This document shows positions 54,405 to 64,000 of a stretch of DNA of 64,000 nucleotides, one piece after another. Source of the DNA: Zestomonas carbonaria (GTDB lineage: Bacteria > Pseudomonadota > Gammaproteobacteria > Pseudomonadales > Pseudomonadaceae); the NCBI RefSeq assembly GCF_904061905.1, contig NZ_CAJFCI010000037.1, positions 1-64,000 of the forward strand, read 5' to 3'. Made by a program: the position numbers and the translations under genes. Below the pieces are notes generated by a model. That model was not told the DNA's origin. It saw only the letters and a list, made by a program, of their open reading frames with translations, and ran no database searches. The first letter of the stretch is position 1. Each line of letters begins with the position of its first letter.

Positions 54405-55118
54405 GTGACGCAGCCCTCCAGCCCCGATCGCGCGGCCACAGTGGCCAGTGCCGTCGCCGAAAGTGTCCAGTACCAGGGTCGCAAGGCCAGCCGCCAGGGG
54501 AGCGAGCAGCGGCGCCAGGCGATCCTCGATGCCGCCATGCGCATCATCGTCCGCGACGGCGTGCGCGCGGTGCGCCATCGTGCGGTGGCCGCCGAGGCCG
54601 AGGTGCCGCTGTCGGCGACCACCTACTACTTCAAGGACATCAACGACCTGATCACCGACACCTTCGCCCAGTTCGTCGAGCGCAGCGCGGCGGCCCTGGC
54701 GGAGTTCTGGGCTTCCACCGAGGGGATGCTGCTGGAGAAGGTCGGCCAGCTCGACGGAAGCATGGAGGCGCGCCGCAAGCTGGCCGACGACATCGCCGAA
54801 CTGGCCGTGGAATACGTCCGCCAGCAACTGATGACCCGCCGCGACCACCTGCTCGCCGAGCGCGCCTTCCAGCAGGAAGCCCTGCTCAATCCGCGCCTGC
54901 ACGAACTGGTGCGCTCGCACCGGCGGATCCTGTCGCAGGGCGTCACCCACTTCTTCGAGGTGCTCGGTTCCCGGCAGCCGGAACAGGACGCCAAGGTGTT
55001 GACGGGTATCATCGAGCGGATGGAATATCAGGGCCTTATCGACGGAGTGGACCATCTGGACAACGTGGACATGCTGGCCATTCTCAAGCGGTACATGTAC
55101 CTGGTTCTAGGCCTTTAG
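54405..55118 (+). CDS. TetR-family transcriptional regulator
   Basis: 237 residues. The N-terminal helix-turn-helix is at about 45-90 (AILDAAMRIIVRDGVRAVRH; VAAEAEVPLSATTYYFKDIN), preceded by a long disordered N-terminal arm. The C-terminal ligand domain is all-helical. It starts with GTG, with GAGGTG about 10 bases upstream. Target and ligand are unknown; a lipoprotein gene follows on the same strand beyond a terminator, so it is probably monocistronic. Confidence 0.88.
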   Translation: MTQPSSPDRAATVASAVAESVQYQGRKASRQGSEQRRQAILDAAMRIIVRDGVRAVRHRAVAAEAEVPLSATTYYFKDINDLITDTFAQFVERSAAALAEFWASTEGMLLEKVGQLDGSMEARRKLADDIAELAVEYVRQQLMTRRDHLLAERAFQQEALLNPRLHELVRSHRRILSQGVTHFFEVLGSRQPEQDAKVLTGIIERMEYQGLIDGVDHLDNVDMLAILKRYMYLVLGL

Positions 55119-55130
55119 CCTCACCTTCTG

Positions 55131-55153
55131 AACCCCGCAGCCGCGGGGTTTGT
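55131..55153 (+). terminator. Terminator after the TetR-family gene
   Basis: AACCCCGC-AGCC-GCGGGGTT is a perfect 8-bp stem with a four-base loop, followed by TGT; the T tail is short (TTTGT). It lies 12 bp after the stop. Confidence 0.7.
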
Positions 55154-55281
55154 CATATGTTTATGGAATGAACCGAGCGCCCGCTGCGGGGCGCGTGGAC
55201 GGAGGGAGTCGCTGTGCATCCTTTGCTAGGGTTAGAACGAAACACACCAGGGTTGACCCGAGTTCTCACAAGGAGTGCGCA

Positions 55282-55833
55282 ATGAAAGCCTGGCGCCTGC
55301 TGTTCGCCATGTCCTTCCTGCTGTTGAGCGGCTGTCTGGTCACCCTGAATGACCCGATCCCGGCCAACGAGGCCGCGCCGATCCCGCTGCTCGGCGACTG
55401 GACGCGCCGGAACGAGTGGGGCGAGCAGCAATACCTGGAGGTCAGCCGGGCCGGCTCCAATGTCTACAAGGCGGTCACCTACGTGAACAGCCCGGACGAT
55501 ATCGACAGCCTCAGGGAATACGGTTTCACCGTCGCCCACCACGGCGACCGCTGGTACATCTCCGTCGGCCTGCCGAAGAGCCTCGGGGCCAACTTCGCCC
55601 TCGCCGGCTTCGAACTGACCAAGGACAACGAGCTGGTGCTCTACAACATCGATGTCGACCGCATCCACCAGGAGATGGAAGAGGGCGCCTTGCAGGGGCG
55701 CCGCTTCGAGACCCCGGAAGGCGACGGCGCGCTGCTCACCAGCCCGCTGGAGCGGGTATTCGACTACCTGGACGACCCGGCCAATGCCGATGTGTTCATC
55801 GAGGCGGCGCGCTTCCAGCGCAGTGGCCAGTGA
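55282..55833 (+). CDS. Putative outer- or inner-membrane lipoprotein
   Basis: 183 residues. The signal peptide ends in a lipobox LLLSGCLVTL, with the cysteine at residue 19 and leucine, not aspartate, after it (position +2 is Leu), so sorting to the outer membrane is expected. The mature part (EQQYLEVSRAGSNVYKAVTY; WYISVGLPKSLGANFALAGF) is beta-rich with no family I can name. AAGGAG precedes the ATG. It is followed by the QEGLA-motif gene after 20 bp. Confidence 0.75.
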   Translation: MKAWRLLFAMSFLLLSGCLVTLNDPIPANEAAPIPLLGDWTRRNEWGEQQYLEVSRAGSNVYKAVTYVNSPDDIDSLREYGFTVAHHGDRWYISVGLPKSLGANFALAGFELTKDNELVLYNIDVDRIHQEMEEGALQGRRFETPEGDGALLTSPLERVFDYLDDPANADVFIEAARFQRSGQ

Positions 55834-55853
55834 CTGGCGAGCGAGGCCGAGGG

Positions 55854-57143
55854 ATGAACGACCATATCGTGCTCGATGAATACCAGTTGACCATCCGCTC
55901 GCTGTCCGACCGGCTGGTCGAGGCCCAGGCGCCGATCCGTGTGCTGGATGCGGTGAAGTGGGACGAGAACATCCGCCAGGACTTCTTCAAGCACAAGGGC
56001 AAGCAGCCCCCGGCGGTGGACCGCGCCTACTATGAAGGACGCCCGCTGGCCTTCGACCCGGAGGCGAAGAAGCAGGAATTCCAGAACATCGAGCGCGACA
56101 TCACCCGACGGCTCGGCCAGTTCAACCCGGTCGGGCAGATCATGCGGCGCATGTGCAAGGAATACCGGATGGTCATCCGCATGCTCCAGGCGCGCGGCAC
56201 ATCCGACTTCGGGCTGATCTCCCAGGAGCTCTACGGCGCGGCCTCGGATGCCTTCCACGCCGGCGACCCGACCCTCGCCGACCTCGGCCTGATGCTCTCC
56301 GACTACCTGAACAACATCGCTGCCCGTGGCGACCTCGAGGACGAGCCCAAGTCGCTCACCGCCAAGGAAGCCGTGGCCATGCTGCAGAGCCGGCTGAGCG
56401 CGGTGTTCGGCGACGACACCATCCGCGTGCTCGAATCCGACGGCATCGTCGCCGACGCGGCGGCCGGCGCCGACTACATCAAGGTGCGCGCCGACGCGCT
56501 GTTCAATACGCGCGACGTGCGCGCCCTGGAGGTCCACGAGGGGCTGGTCCACGTCGGCACCACGCTGAACGGCCTGAACCAGCCGATCTGCACCTTCCTT
56601 TCCAAGGGCCCACCGTCCTCGACCGTGACCCAGGAAGGCCTGGCCATCCTCATGGAAGTGATCGCCTTCGCCTCCTACCCGACCCGCCTGCGCAAGCTGA
56701 CCAACCGCACCCGCGCCATCCACATGGCCGAGGAGGGCGCGGACTTCATGGAGGTCTACCGCTTCTACCGCGAGCAGGGCTACGGCCTGGAGGAGAGCTA
56801 CGGCAGCGCCAGCCGGGTGTTCCGCGGCTCGACGCCGAGCGGCCTGCCGTTCACCAAGGACCTGTCCTACCTGAAGGGCTTCATCCTGATCTACAACTAC
56901 ATCCAGCTCGCGGTGCGCAAGGGCAAGCTGGAGCAGATCCCGCTGCTGTTCTGCGGCAAGACCACCCTGGAAGACATGCGCACCCTGCGCCAACTGGTCG
57001 ACGAGGGCCTGGTGATCCCGCCGATCTACCTGCCCCCGCAGTTCCGCGACCTCAACGCGCTGTCGGCCTGGATGTGCTTCTCCAACTTCCTCAACCACCT
57101 GAGCCTTGACCGCATAGAGGCGGATTACGCCAATATTCTGTAG
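55854..57143 (+). CDS. DUF1704 protein with QEGLA motif
   Basis: 429 residues. VHEGLVHVGTTLNG and TQEGLAILMEVIAF are the conserved motifs of the family sometimes called flavohemoglobin expression-modulating, with a glutamate in EGLAIL and histidines in HEGLVH that look like metal ligands; the fold is probably a zinc peptidase. Acts presumably in the cytoplasm. It follows the lipoprotein gene in a likely operon. Function is unproven. Confidence 0.75.
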   Translation: MNDHIVLDEYQLTIRSLSDRLVEAQAPIRVLDAVKWDENIRQDFFKHKGKQPPAVDRAYYEGRPLAFDPEAKKQEFQNIERDITRRLGQFNPVGQIMRRMCKEYRMVIRMLQARGTSDFGLISQELYGAASDAFHAGDPTLADLGLMLSDYLNNIAARGDLEDEPKSLTAKEAVAMLQSRLSAVFGDDTIRVLESDGIVADAAAGADYIKVRADALFNTRDVRALEVHEGLVHVGTTLNGLNQPICTFLSKGPPSSTVTQEGLAILMEVIAFASYPTRLRKLTNRTRAIHMAEEGADFMEVYRFYREQGYGLEESYGSASRVFRGSTPSGLPFTKDLSYLKGFILIYNYIQLAVRKGKLEQIPLLFCGKTTLEDMRTLRQLVDEGLVIPPIYLPPQFRDLNALSAWMCFSNFLNHLSLDRIEADYANIL

Positions 57144-57215
57144 GTTCTGGCCGTAGGGTGTGCCGTGCGCACCGCTTGCCGGGAGGTGGGGAGGTTCGGG
57201 GCATAAGGAGACACC

Positions 57216-57351
57216 GCCCCTCACCCCAGCCCTGGCTGCGTGCCCCGCTCCAGAGGGAGAGGGGCATTCGGAGCATGGATCAAGCATCGAGCTTGCCGGC
57301 CACGCCGAACAAGTCCCCTCTCCCTCCGGGAGAGGGTTAGGGTGAGGGGCG
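57216..57351. repeat. Large CCTCACCC/GGGTGAGG palindrome before the lipoprotein hydrolase
   Basis: A left arm CCCCTCACCCCAGCCCTGG and a right arm GAGGGTTAGGGTGAGGGGC with inner CCAGAGGGAGAGGGG and CCCCTCTCCCTCCGGGAGAG form a long hairpin. A GTAGGGTGTGCCGTGCGCAC fragment near 57155 is a half copy of the 16398-16495 family. Confidence 0.7.
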
Positions 57352-57421
57352 GATCATGAGACCGACTCCGTGGCCAGAATCGAGCACACCCACCCACGCC
57401 ACCCGGCGAGATAGCCACCCG

Positions 57422-58315
57422 ATGACCAGATCGCTTCTCCACACCTTGCCCCTGCTGCTCGTCATCCTGCTGTCCGGTTGCAGCCGCCTGCTGTTCTACC
57501 CCGAGCCTGGCCTGCCGTTCACTCCGGAAAGGGTCGGCCTGGCCTACCGCGACGTCGAGCTGACCGCCGCCGACGGCACCCGCCTGCACGCCTGGTGGCT
57601 GCCGGCCAAGTCCGGCGTGGCGGTCAGGGGCACCGTGCTGCACCTGCACGGCAACGGCGGCAATATCGCCAGCCACCTCGGCGGAAGCTGGTGGCTGCCC
57701 GAGCAGGGCTACCAGGTGCTGCTGCTGGATTACCGGGGCTACGGGCTTTCCGAGGGCACGCCGGAGCTGCCGGAGCTGTACCAGGACATCGAGGCCGCCT
57801 TCGCCTGGCTGGAGCGGGCGCCGGACGTGCGAGGCAAGCCGCTGGTCCTGCTCGGGCAGAGCATCGGCGGTGCCCTGGCGGTGCACTACCTCGCCGAAAA
57901 CCCACGGCGCTACCGCGCGCTCGAGGCGCTGGTGCTCGATGGCGTGCCGGCCAGCTACCGGGATGTCGCCCGCCACGCGCTGTCCGGCGCCTGGCTGACC
58001 TGGCCGCTGCAAGTGCCGCTGAGCTGGCTGGTGCCGGACGGCGACAGCGCCATCCGCTCGATCCACCGGCTGGAAGGCGTGCCGCTGCTGGTCTACCACA
58101 GTGCCGAGGATCAGGTGGTCCCCCTTTCCAACGGCGTGCGCTTGTATCAAGCTGCGCCCCCGCCCCGGGCATTCCAGCCGACCCGTGGCGGCCATGTGCA
58201 GACCTTCGCCGAGCCGGCCTGGCGCGAAGTGATGCTGCACTTCCTCGATGACCCGAAAGGCTTCATCGACCTGCAACGGCTGGCCGAACTTCCCAATCCC
58301 GAGAGTCCGCAATGA
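57422..58315 (+). CDS. Lipoprotein alpha/beta hydrolase
   Basis: 297 residues. The signal peptide ends in LVILLSGCSRLLFY, a lipobox with Cys at about residue 20. The hydrolase core carries HLHGNGGNIASHLGGSWWLP (oxyanion), GQSIGGALAVHYLAE with the nucleophile serine, an acid in VYHSAEDQVVPL and the histidine in THGGH-like RGGHVQTFAE. It should be a membrane-tethered esterase/lipase-like hydrolase. The stop overlaps the next gene by 4 bases (ATGA). Confidence 0.85.
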   Translation: MTRSLLHTLPLLLVILLSGCSRLLFYPEPGLPFTPERVGLAYRDVELTAADGTRLHAWWLPAKSGVAVRGTVLHLHGNGGNIASHLGGSWWLPEQGYQVLLLDYRGYGLSEGTPELPELYQDIEAAFAWLERAPDVRGKPLVLLGQSIGGALAVHYLAENPRRYRALEALVLDGVPASYRDVARHALSGAWLTWPLQVPLSWLVPDGDSAIRSIHRLEGVPLLVYHSAEDQVVPLSNGVRLYQAAPPPRAFQPTRGGHVQTFAEPAWREVMLHFLDDPKGFIDLQRLAELPNPESPQ

Positions 58316-58638
58316 GTGCAGAACGCAACGCCATCCCCCTGATCCTCACCGCCATCGCCAGCGTCATCGTCACGGTCGGCTCGCTCTGGTACTACGGCTA
58401 CCTGCATTTCGCCAAGCCGGAGGACGCCCGCCTGCTGGCCGAGTTCACCATGCTCAAGACGGTGCCGGGCGAAGACGTCAAGCTGTCGCTGGAGCCGGCG
58501 CGCCAGGTGGCGATGTGCATCGATGGGGTGCTGGTGCTGTTCGATACCCAGCAGAAAGGTCTTTCCGGCGTGCTGGTGGACGATCGCAAGAAGGCAGTGC
58601 GCTGCGCCGGCCAGGAAACCCCGCAGGAAATCAAATGA
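58312..58638 (+). CDS. Hypothetical membrane-anchored protein
   Basis: 108 residues. A single N-terminal helix (LILTAIASVIVTVGSLWYYG) anchors a soluble C-terminal part with two cysteines (VAMCIDGVLVL; VRCAGQE). No known family. It overlaps the hydrolase lipoprotein gene by four bases, so it may be a partner of that enzyme. Confidence 0.7.
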   Translation: MSAERNAIPLILTAIASVIVTVGSLWYYGYLHFAKPEDARLLAEFTMLKTVPGEDVKLSLEPARQVAMCIDGVLVLFDTQQKGLSGVLVDDRKKAVRCAGQETPQEIK

Positions 58639-58666
58639 CACGCGCCCTCCGGGGGAGGGCGGAGAC

Positions 58667-59011
58667 TCAGTGCTTGGCGCTGTCGTTCTGCAGGCTCAGT
58701 TCGTGCAGGTACTTGCGCGACAGGGCCAGGAAGCGCGGCGTCGGGCCGATGTCCTCGTAGAGCGGGTCGCCCATCTCGTCGGTGGCCACCACCTGGCTGC
58801 CCTTGACGTAGGGCAGGCTGGTTTCCAGCTCTTCCAGGGCGGAGCTGACCAGTTCGCCGAGCAGTTCCTCGACATTGCGCTTGGGATACATCTCGGCCAG
58901 CGCGGCGAGCCGGGCGGCCGACTCGAGGTCGAGATGGAGCTGGTAGGTGCTGCGTGTCAGGCGTCCCTTGGCGTTCTGTTCCCAATGGCGAATCAGTTCG
59001 CGGATTTTCAT
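58667..59011 (-). CDS. Conserved small protein of unknown function
   Basis: 114 residues, soluble and mostly helical, starting MKIRELIRHWEQNAKGRLTR and ending in a PTPRFLALSRKYLHELSL segment. It resembles a ribbon-helix-helix-like small protein (STYQLHLDLESAARLAALAE), but this is uncertain. A homologue sits next to ppc in other pseudomonads, as I recall. GAGGTG lies upstream of the ATG. Confidence 0.7.
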   Translation of the reverse strand: MKIRELIRHWEQNAKGRLTRSTYQLHLDLESAARLAALAEMYPKRNVEELLGELVSSALEELETSLPYVKGSQVVATDEMGDPLYEDIGPTPRFLALSRKYLHELSLQNDSAKH

Positions 59012-59262
59012 ATACACCTCTTCCGGCGTCCCGCGGTCGGCGGGCGACAATGAGCTTTCCCCGTCCCTTCCGAACGGCGGCGAAGTCCTTCTGGAACCCG
59101 CCTGTCTTCAGCCTAGTTCGCTCCCGCGCGGCCAGCGGCCATTCTGTCGCGCGCTTGTAAGAACTTGGCGCGCTGGGCCACTCTAGGGGTTGCCGACGTT
59201 TCGCCGTGGCTGTGACGGCGCGGCGGCAGGCCCTGGCCCGAGGCATCGAGGAGAGAACGGAC

Positions 59263-61899
59263 ATGGCGGAAATCGACGCGCGCCTGCGCGAAGACGTGCA
59301 CCTGCTCGGCGAACTGCTTGGAGACACCATACGGGCGCAGCATGGCGAGGCTTTCCTCGACAAGATCGAGCGCATCCGCAAGGGCGCCAAGACCGCCCGG
59401 CGCGGTTCCGCGGCCGGCGCCGAGCAGCTTGCCAGCACCCTGAACGGCCTCGCCGAGGACGAACTGCTGCCGGTGGCGCGGGCGTTCAACCAGTTCCTCA
59501 ACCTGGCCAACATCGCCGAGCAGTATCACCGCGTGCGGCGACTGGCTCCCGGCGAGCCCGAACCGTTCGAGGCGCGGGTGCTGCCCGAGTTGCTCGAGCG
59601 CCTGCTCGCCGATGGCCACGACGCCGAAGCCCTGGCCCGGCAACTGGGCCGGCTGGACATCGAACTGGTGCTCACCGCCCATCCCACCGAGGTGGCGCGC
59701 CGCACGCTGATCCAGAAATACGACGCCATCGCCGCGCAACTGGCGGCCCAGGACCATGCCGACCTCAGTCCGCGCGAGCGTCAGCAGGGGCGTGAGCGCC
59801 TGCGCCGGCTGATCGCCGAGGCCTGGCATACCGAGGAAATCCGCCGCAGCCGTCCGACTCCCGTGGACGAGGCGAAATGGGGCTTCGCGGTGATCGAGCA
59901 TTCGCTGTGGCAGGCGGTCCCGGCCTTCCTGCGCGGCGTGGATGCCGCGTTGCGGGCCGTCACCGGTCTGCGCCTGCCGTTGCAGGCGGCGCCGGTGCGT
60001 TTCGCCTCGTGGATGGGCGGCGACCGCGACGGCAACCCCAACGTCACCTCCAAGGTGACCCGCGAAGTGCTGCTGCTGGCGCGCTGGATGGCCGCCGACC
60101 TGTACCTGCGCGACGTCGACGAACTGGCCGCCGGGCTGTCCATGCAGCAGGCCAGCGAGGAACTGCGGTTGCAGGTCGGCGTGCATCCCGAGCCGTATCG
60201 CTCCGTGCTCAAGCTATTGCGCGAACGCCTGCGCGCCACCCGCGCCTGGGCCCAGGCGGCGCTGGAGGCGGATATCCCGCCTGGCCCCGAGGTGCTGCAC
60301 GACAACCGCGAACTGCTCGGGCCGCTGGAGCTCTGCTATCAATCGCTGCATGCCTGCGGCATGGGCGTGATCGCCGATGGGGCGCTGCTCGACTGCCTGC
60401 GCCGCGCCGCCACCTTCGGGCTGTTCCTGGTGCGCCTGGACATCCGCCAGGACGCCGCCCGCCACGCCGCGGCGCTCGACGAAATCACCGATTACCTGGG
60501 ACTCGGCCGTTACGCCGAATGGGACGAGGACACCCGTGTCGCTTTCCTGATGCGCGAGCTGGACAACCGCCGCCCGCTGCTCCCGAGCCAGTACCGGCCT
60601 TCGGCGGATACCGCCGAAGTGCTCGCCACCTGCCGGGTGGTGGCAGCGGCGCCGGCGGCCTCGCTGGGTTCCTACGTGATCTCCATGGCCGGCGCGCCCT
60701 CCGACGTGCTCGCCGTGCAATTGCTGCTCAAGGAGGCCGGCCTGCAACGGCCGATGCGTGTGGCGCCGCTGTTCGAGACCCTCGACGACCTGGACAACGC
60801 CGGCCCGGCGATCGACCGCCTGCTCGGCCTGCCGGGCTACCGGGCGCGCCTGCACGGCCCGCAGGAGGTGATGATCGGCTACTCCGACTCGGCCAAGGAC
60901 GCCGGCACCACGGCGGCGGCCTGGGCGCAGTACCGCGCCCAGGAAGCGCTGGTGGATATCTGCCGGCGCCACGATGTCGAGCTGCTGCTGTTCCACGGCC
61001 GTGGCGGCACGGTCGGGCGTGGTGGCGGGCCGGCCCACGCGGCGATTCTCTCGCAGCCACCGGGTTCGGTGGCCGGGCGTTTCCGCACCACCGAGCAGGG
61101 CGAGATGATCCGCTTCAAGTTCGGCCTCCCGGACATCGCCGAACAGAACCTCAACCTCTACCTGGCCGCCGTGCTGGAGGCGACCCTGCTACCGCCACCG
61201 GTGCCCCGTCCCGAGTGGCGCGACCTGATGGATCGCCTGGCCGCCGACGGCCTGGACGCCTATCGCTCGGTGGTGCGCGAACACCCGCAGTTCGTCGCCT
61301 ATTTCCGCCAGGCCACACCGGAACAGGAACTGGCCCGCCTGCCGCTCGGCAGCCGGCCGGCCAAGCGCGGGCAGGGTGGGGTGGAGAGCCTGCGGGCGAT
61401 CCCCTGGATCTTCGCCTGGACCCAGACCCGCCTGATGCTGCCGGCCTGGCTGGGCTGGGAAAGCGCGCTGGGCAATGCCCTGCAGCGTGGTGACCAGGCG
61501 CTGCTGGAGCGCATGCGCGACGACTGGCCGTTCTTCCGCACCCGCATCGACATGCTCGAGATGGTGCTGGCCAAGGCCGACGCGGAAATCGCCGCGCTCT
61601 ACGACCAGCATCTGGTGGAACCCGCCCTGCAACCGCTGGGCGCGCATCTACGCGACCTATTGTCGCAGGCCTGTGCCGCGGTACTGGGTCTGACCGGCCA
61701 GTCGCAACTGCTCGGACACAGTCCGTTGACTCTGGAGTCAATCAGCGTTCGAAACACCTACCTGGACCCGCTGCACCTGCTTCAGGTGGAGCTTCTGGCC
61801 CGGTCCAGGCAGTCAGGAAATCAGTCCGGCGGCCCCCTGGAGCAGGCCCTTCTGGTGAGTGTCGCGGGGATCGCCGCGGGGTTGCGCAACACCGGCTAG
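59263..61899 (+). CDS. ppc: Phosphoenolpyruvate carboxylase
   Basis: 878 residues, the family length. [13 protein letters not shown] (catalytic histidine, about 150), [28 protein letters not shown] and [20 protein letters not shown] (arginine-rich loop for bicarbonate/PEP) are all present. It makes oxaloacetate from PEP and bicarbonate to refill the TCA cycle. The start at 59263 follows AGGAG; a longer frame upstream to 59206 is unlikely to be translated. Confidence 0.97.
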   Translation: MAEIDARLREDVHLLGELLGDTIRAQHGEAFLDKIERIRKGAKTARRGSAAGAEQLASTLNGLAEDELLPVARAFNQFLNLANIAEQYHRVRRLAPGEPEPFEARVLPELLERLLADGHDAEALARQLGRLDIELVLTAHPTEVARRTLIQKYDAIAAQLAAQDHADLSPRERQQGRERLRRLIAEAWHTEEIRRSRPTPVDEAKWGFAVIEHSLWQAVPAFLRGVDAALRAVTGLRLPLQAAPVRFASWMGGDRDGNPNVTSKVTREVLLLARWMAADLYLRDVDELAAGLSMQQASEELRLQVGVHPEPYRSVLKLLRERLRATRAWAQAALEADIPPGPEVLHDNRELLGPLELCYQSLHACGMGVIADGALLDCLRRAATFGLFLVRLDIRQDAARHAAALDEITDYLGLGRYAEWDEDTRVAFLMRELDNRRPLLPSQYRPSADTAEVLATCRVVAAAPAASLGSYVISMAGAPSDVLAVQLLLKEAGLQRPMRVAPLFETLDDLDNAGPAIDRLLGLPGYRARLHGPQEVMIGYSDSAKDAGTTAAAWAQYRAQEALVDICRRHDVELLLFHGRGGTVGRGGGPAHAAILSQPPGSVAGRFRTTEQGEMIRFKFGLPDIAEQNLNLYLAAVLEATLLPPPVPRPEWRDLMDRLAADGLDAYRSVVREHPQFVAYFRQATPEQELARLPLGSRPAKRGQGGVESLRAIPWIFAWTQTRLMLPAWLGWESALGNALQRGDQALLERMRDDWPFFRTRIDMLEMVLAKADAEIAALYDQHLVEPALQPLGAHLRDLLSQACAAVLGLTGQSQLLGHSPLTLESISVRNTYLDPLHLLQVELLARSRQSGNQSGGPLEQALLVSVAGIAAGLRNTG

Positions 61900-62048
61900 A
61901 GGCCATTTCGTTCCGACTTTCGGCGGCTTGTGCAGCCTAGGGGTGCTGTGTATCTTGATCAGCCTTTTGGCACGCCCAGCGCGCCGTGACGGATATCGAA
62001 AGACCCTACTGAGATGAGCCCCACGAGGCGAGTCCGACGACCGAATAA

Positions 62049-62717
<669 letters not shown>

Positions 62718-62736
62718 GCCCCCTCGCGTCTTGCCA

Positions 62737-62766
62737 ACGGCCCGCCTTTGCGGGCCGTTGTCGTTT
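62737..62766 (+). terminator. Terminator of adk
   Basis: AACGGCCCGC-CTTT-GCGGGCCGTT is a perfect 10-bp stem followed by GTCGTTT. The U-tract is poor but the stem is strong. It starts 19 bp after the stop codon. Confidence 0.75.
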
Positions 62767-62784
62767 CCGCGCCATTGATTCCCC

Positions 62785-62879
62785 GTAGGATGGGTGGAGC
62801 CTGCGAAACCCATCATGGAGGGCACAGCCCTCCCGCCGGGCGGAGCTTGATGGGTATCGCTTCGCTCAACCCATCCTAC
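62785..62879. repeat. GTAGGATGGGT palindromic element
   Basis: GTAGGATGGGTGGAGCCTGC at the left and GCTCAACCCATCCTAC at the right, with the internal pair AACCCATCATGG and TTGATGGGTATCG, form a 95-bp cruciform-like unit. Only this copy is visible here; this kind of element is common in pseudomonads. It separates adk from the phosphatase gene. Confidence 0.7.
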
Positions 62880-63005
62880 GGATCGGGTCTCTCCTGCCTA
62901 TGCGGATGTCGTTCTCAGGCTGGTCCGCTTCGAATCCGCTCCTAGTATCGATGGTTCGGGGTGTCCGCCGGGTGCCCCGACCATTCAAGTGCAAAGGAGA
63001 ACGCC

Positions 63006-64000
63006 ATGGAATGCATTCAGCGCTGGATGCTGGGACTTGGGCTGGCCGTCGCGGCTTTCTGCGCCAGCGCCGCCACCGAGCTGCGCCACTGGCCGGACGA
63101 GGCGGCCGCCGAACTGGAGAAGCTGATCACCGCCAATGCCAATCAGGGTGCCTATGCGGTGTTCGACATGGATAACACCAGCTACCAGTTCGATATCGAG
63201 GAGTCCCTGCTGCCCTATCTGGAGGCGAAGGGCGTCCTCAGCCGCGAAAAGATGGACCCCTCGCTCAAGCTGATCCCGTTCAGGGACCGCGACGGTTTCC
63301 GGGAAAGCCTCTTCAGCTACTACTACCGGCTGTGCGAGATCGACGACCAGGTCTGCTATCCCTGGGTGGCGCAGATCTTCTCCGGCCTGACCCTGCGCGA
63401 GCTGAAGGGCCATGTCGATGCCTTGATGGCCAGCGGCGAACCGGTGCCCGTCCGCTACTACGATGGCGACAAGGTAGTCGAGGGCAGTGTCACCCCGCCC
63501 AGGCCTTTCGCCGGCATGCAGGAGCTGTACAACCGCCTGCGCGAGGAGGGCATCGAAGTCTACGTGGTGACCGCTGCCAGCGAAGAGATCGTGCGCATGA
63601 TCGCCAGCGATCCGAAGTACGGCTACAACGTCAAGCCGGAGAACGTCATCGGCGTCACCCTGCTGCTCAAGGATCGCGCCAGCGGTGCGCTGACCAGTTC
63701 GCGCCTGCAGATCCGGCAGGGTGACTACGATCCGGTGGGCAACCTCGACCTGGAGCTGCCCCCCTACCTGACGGGCCCGATGACCTGGTACGAAGGCAAG
63801 CTCGCCACCATCCTCGCCTGGGTCGACCAGTGGCGAAAGCCGGTGCTGGTGGCCGGGGACACGCCATTGTCCGACGGCTACATGCTGTTCAACGGCACCG
63901 ACGTCGACAAGGGCGGGCTGCGCCTGTGGGTCGACCGCAAGGACAAGTACACGAGCCAGGTCGCGGATTGGCAGGGTTCGGCGGCCCGGCGCCAGGCCGA
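63006..64000 (+). CDS. Phosphorylcholine phosphatase-like HAD hydrolase, 3' end beyond window
   Basis: At least 331 residues, cut by the right edge of the window. A signal peptide ([16 protein letters not shown]) is followed by the HAD motif [17 protein letters not shown] (nucleophile DxD), motif [15 protein letters not shown], and motif III/IV segments [25 protein letters not shown] and the periplasmic location match PchP, the phosphorylcholine phosphatase that releases choline, as far as I recall. Paralogues occur, so PchP is the best guess. AAAGGAG lies before the ATG. Confidence 0.75.
   Translation, partial: MECIQRWMLGLGLAVAAFCASAATELRHWPDEAAAELEKLITANANQGAYAVFDMDNTSYQFDIEESLLPYLEAKGVLSREKMDPSLKLIPFRDRDGFRESLFSYYYRLCEIDDQVCYPWVAQIFSGLTLRELKGHVDALMASGEPVPVRYYDGDKVVEGSVTPPRPFAGMQELYNRLREEGIEVYVVTAASEEIVRMIASDPKYGYNVKPENVIGVTLLLKDRASGALTSSRLQIRQGDYDPVGNLDLELPPYLTGPMTWYEGKLATILAWVDQWRKPVLVAGDTPLSDGYMLFNGTDVDKGGLRLWVDRKDKYTSQVADWQGSAARRQA

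Noticed and set aside
55150..55281. N-terminal extension of the lipoprotein gene
   Set aside because: The lipobox and signal peptide are positioned correctly only with ATG 55282, which has AAGGAG upstream.

Overview
The window is high-GC, gene-dense Pseudomonas chromosome, most probably from the P. aeruginosa group. The thioredoxin reductase, LrgAB, leucine dehydrogenase/2-oxoacid dehydrogenase, PspA/flotillin, recJ, prfB-lysS, ppc and adk proteins all look like P. aeruginosa orthologues. From memory, however, the blocks are not arranged as in PAO1, so I do not name a species. Coding regions are separated by short gaps crowded with several families of palindromic repeats. I found no rRNA, tRNA, CRISPR array or prophage. 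The only clear insertion-sequence trace is the tail of an ISL3-type transposase at the left edge.

Layout. 1-6.7 kb: IS tail, a short Fur-like winged-helix protein, a PqqF-type M16 peptidase, a porin, a family-4 glycosyltransferase and a lipoate-ligase-like protein. 6.7-18.5 kb: a decayed stretch with a TetR-like remnant, a CysZ-like membrane protein, a CHASE4/PAS/GGDEF enzyme, thioredoxin reductase behind a possible OxyR site, a glycolipid-binding-family protein, a coupled three-gene cluster ending in a HopJ-family protein, FolM, a monooxygenase-like membrane protein, a possible PilZ protein, a flavodoxin, and a LysR gene divergent from lrgAB. 18.8-26.2 kb: class II aldolase plus alpha/beta hydrolase, a SirB1-like protein, then leucine dehydrogenase followed by E1-alpha, E1-beta and E2 of a 2-oxoacid dehydrogenase, a plausible route for branched-chain amino-acid catabolism. 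26.2-31 kb: a DMT transporter broken by one amber codon, yebG with a LexA box, an SDR gene behind twin palindromes, endonuclease I and a CoA-transferase.

31.2-43.2 kb is the most distinctive part: eight same-strand genes, mostly tightly packed, encoding YjfI, PspA, a YqiJ-like membrane protein, a YqiK-type flotillin, a 1751-residue AAA+ ATPase, a rhomboid protease, a phospholipase D-like nuclease and a helicase/nuclease-like protein that lacks its ATP-binding half. The first five look like a membrane-stress module. The last three add proteolysis and nucleic-acid processing, and the last ORF pairs are joined by stop/start overlaps or very short spacers. A 28-bp inverted-repeat region lies just ahead of the first gene.

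43.3-64 kb: a membrane GGDEF enzyme, YaeQ, RecJ, two DUF533/TerB-like genes on either side of a cysteine synthase-like gene and a 171-bp tandem repeat, a passenger-less autotransporter barrel, prfB with its programmed +1 frameshift, lysS, a TetR regulator, a lipoprotein, a QEGLA-motif protein, a lipoprotein hydrolase, small hypothetical genes, ppc, adk, and the start of a phosphorylcholine-phosphatase-like HAD gene that runs off the right edge.
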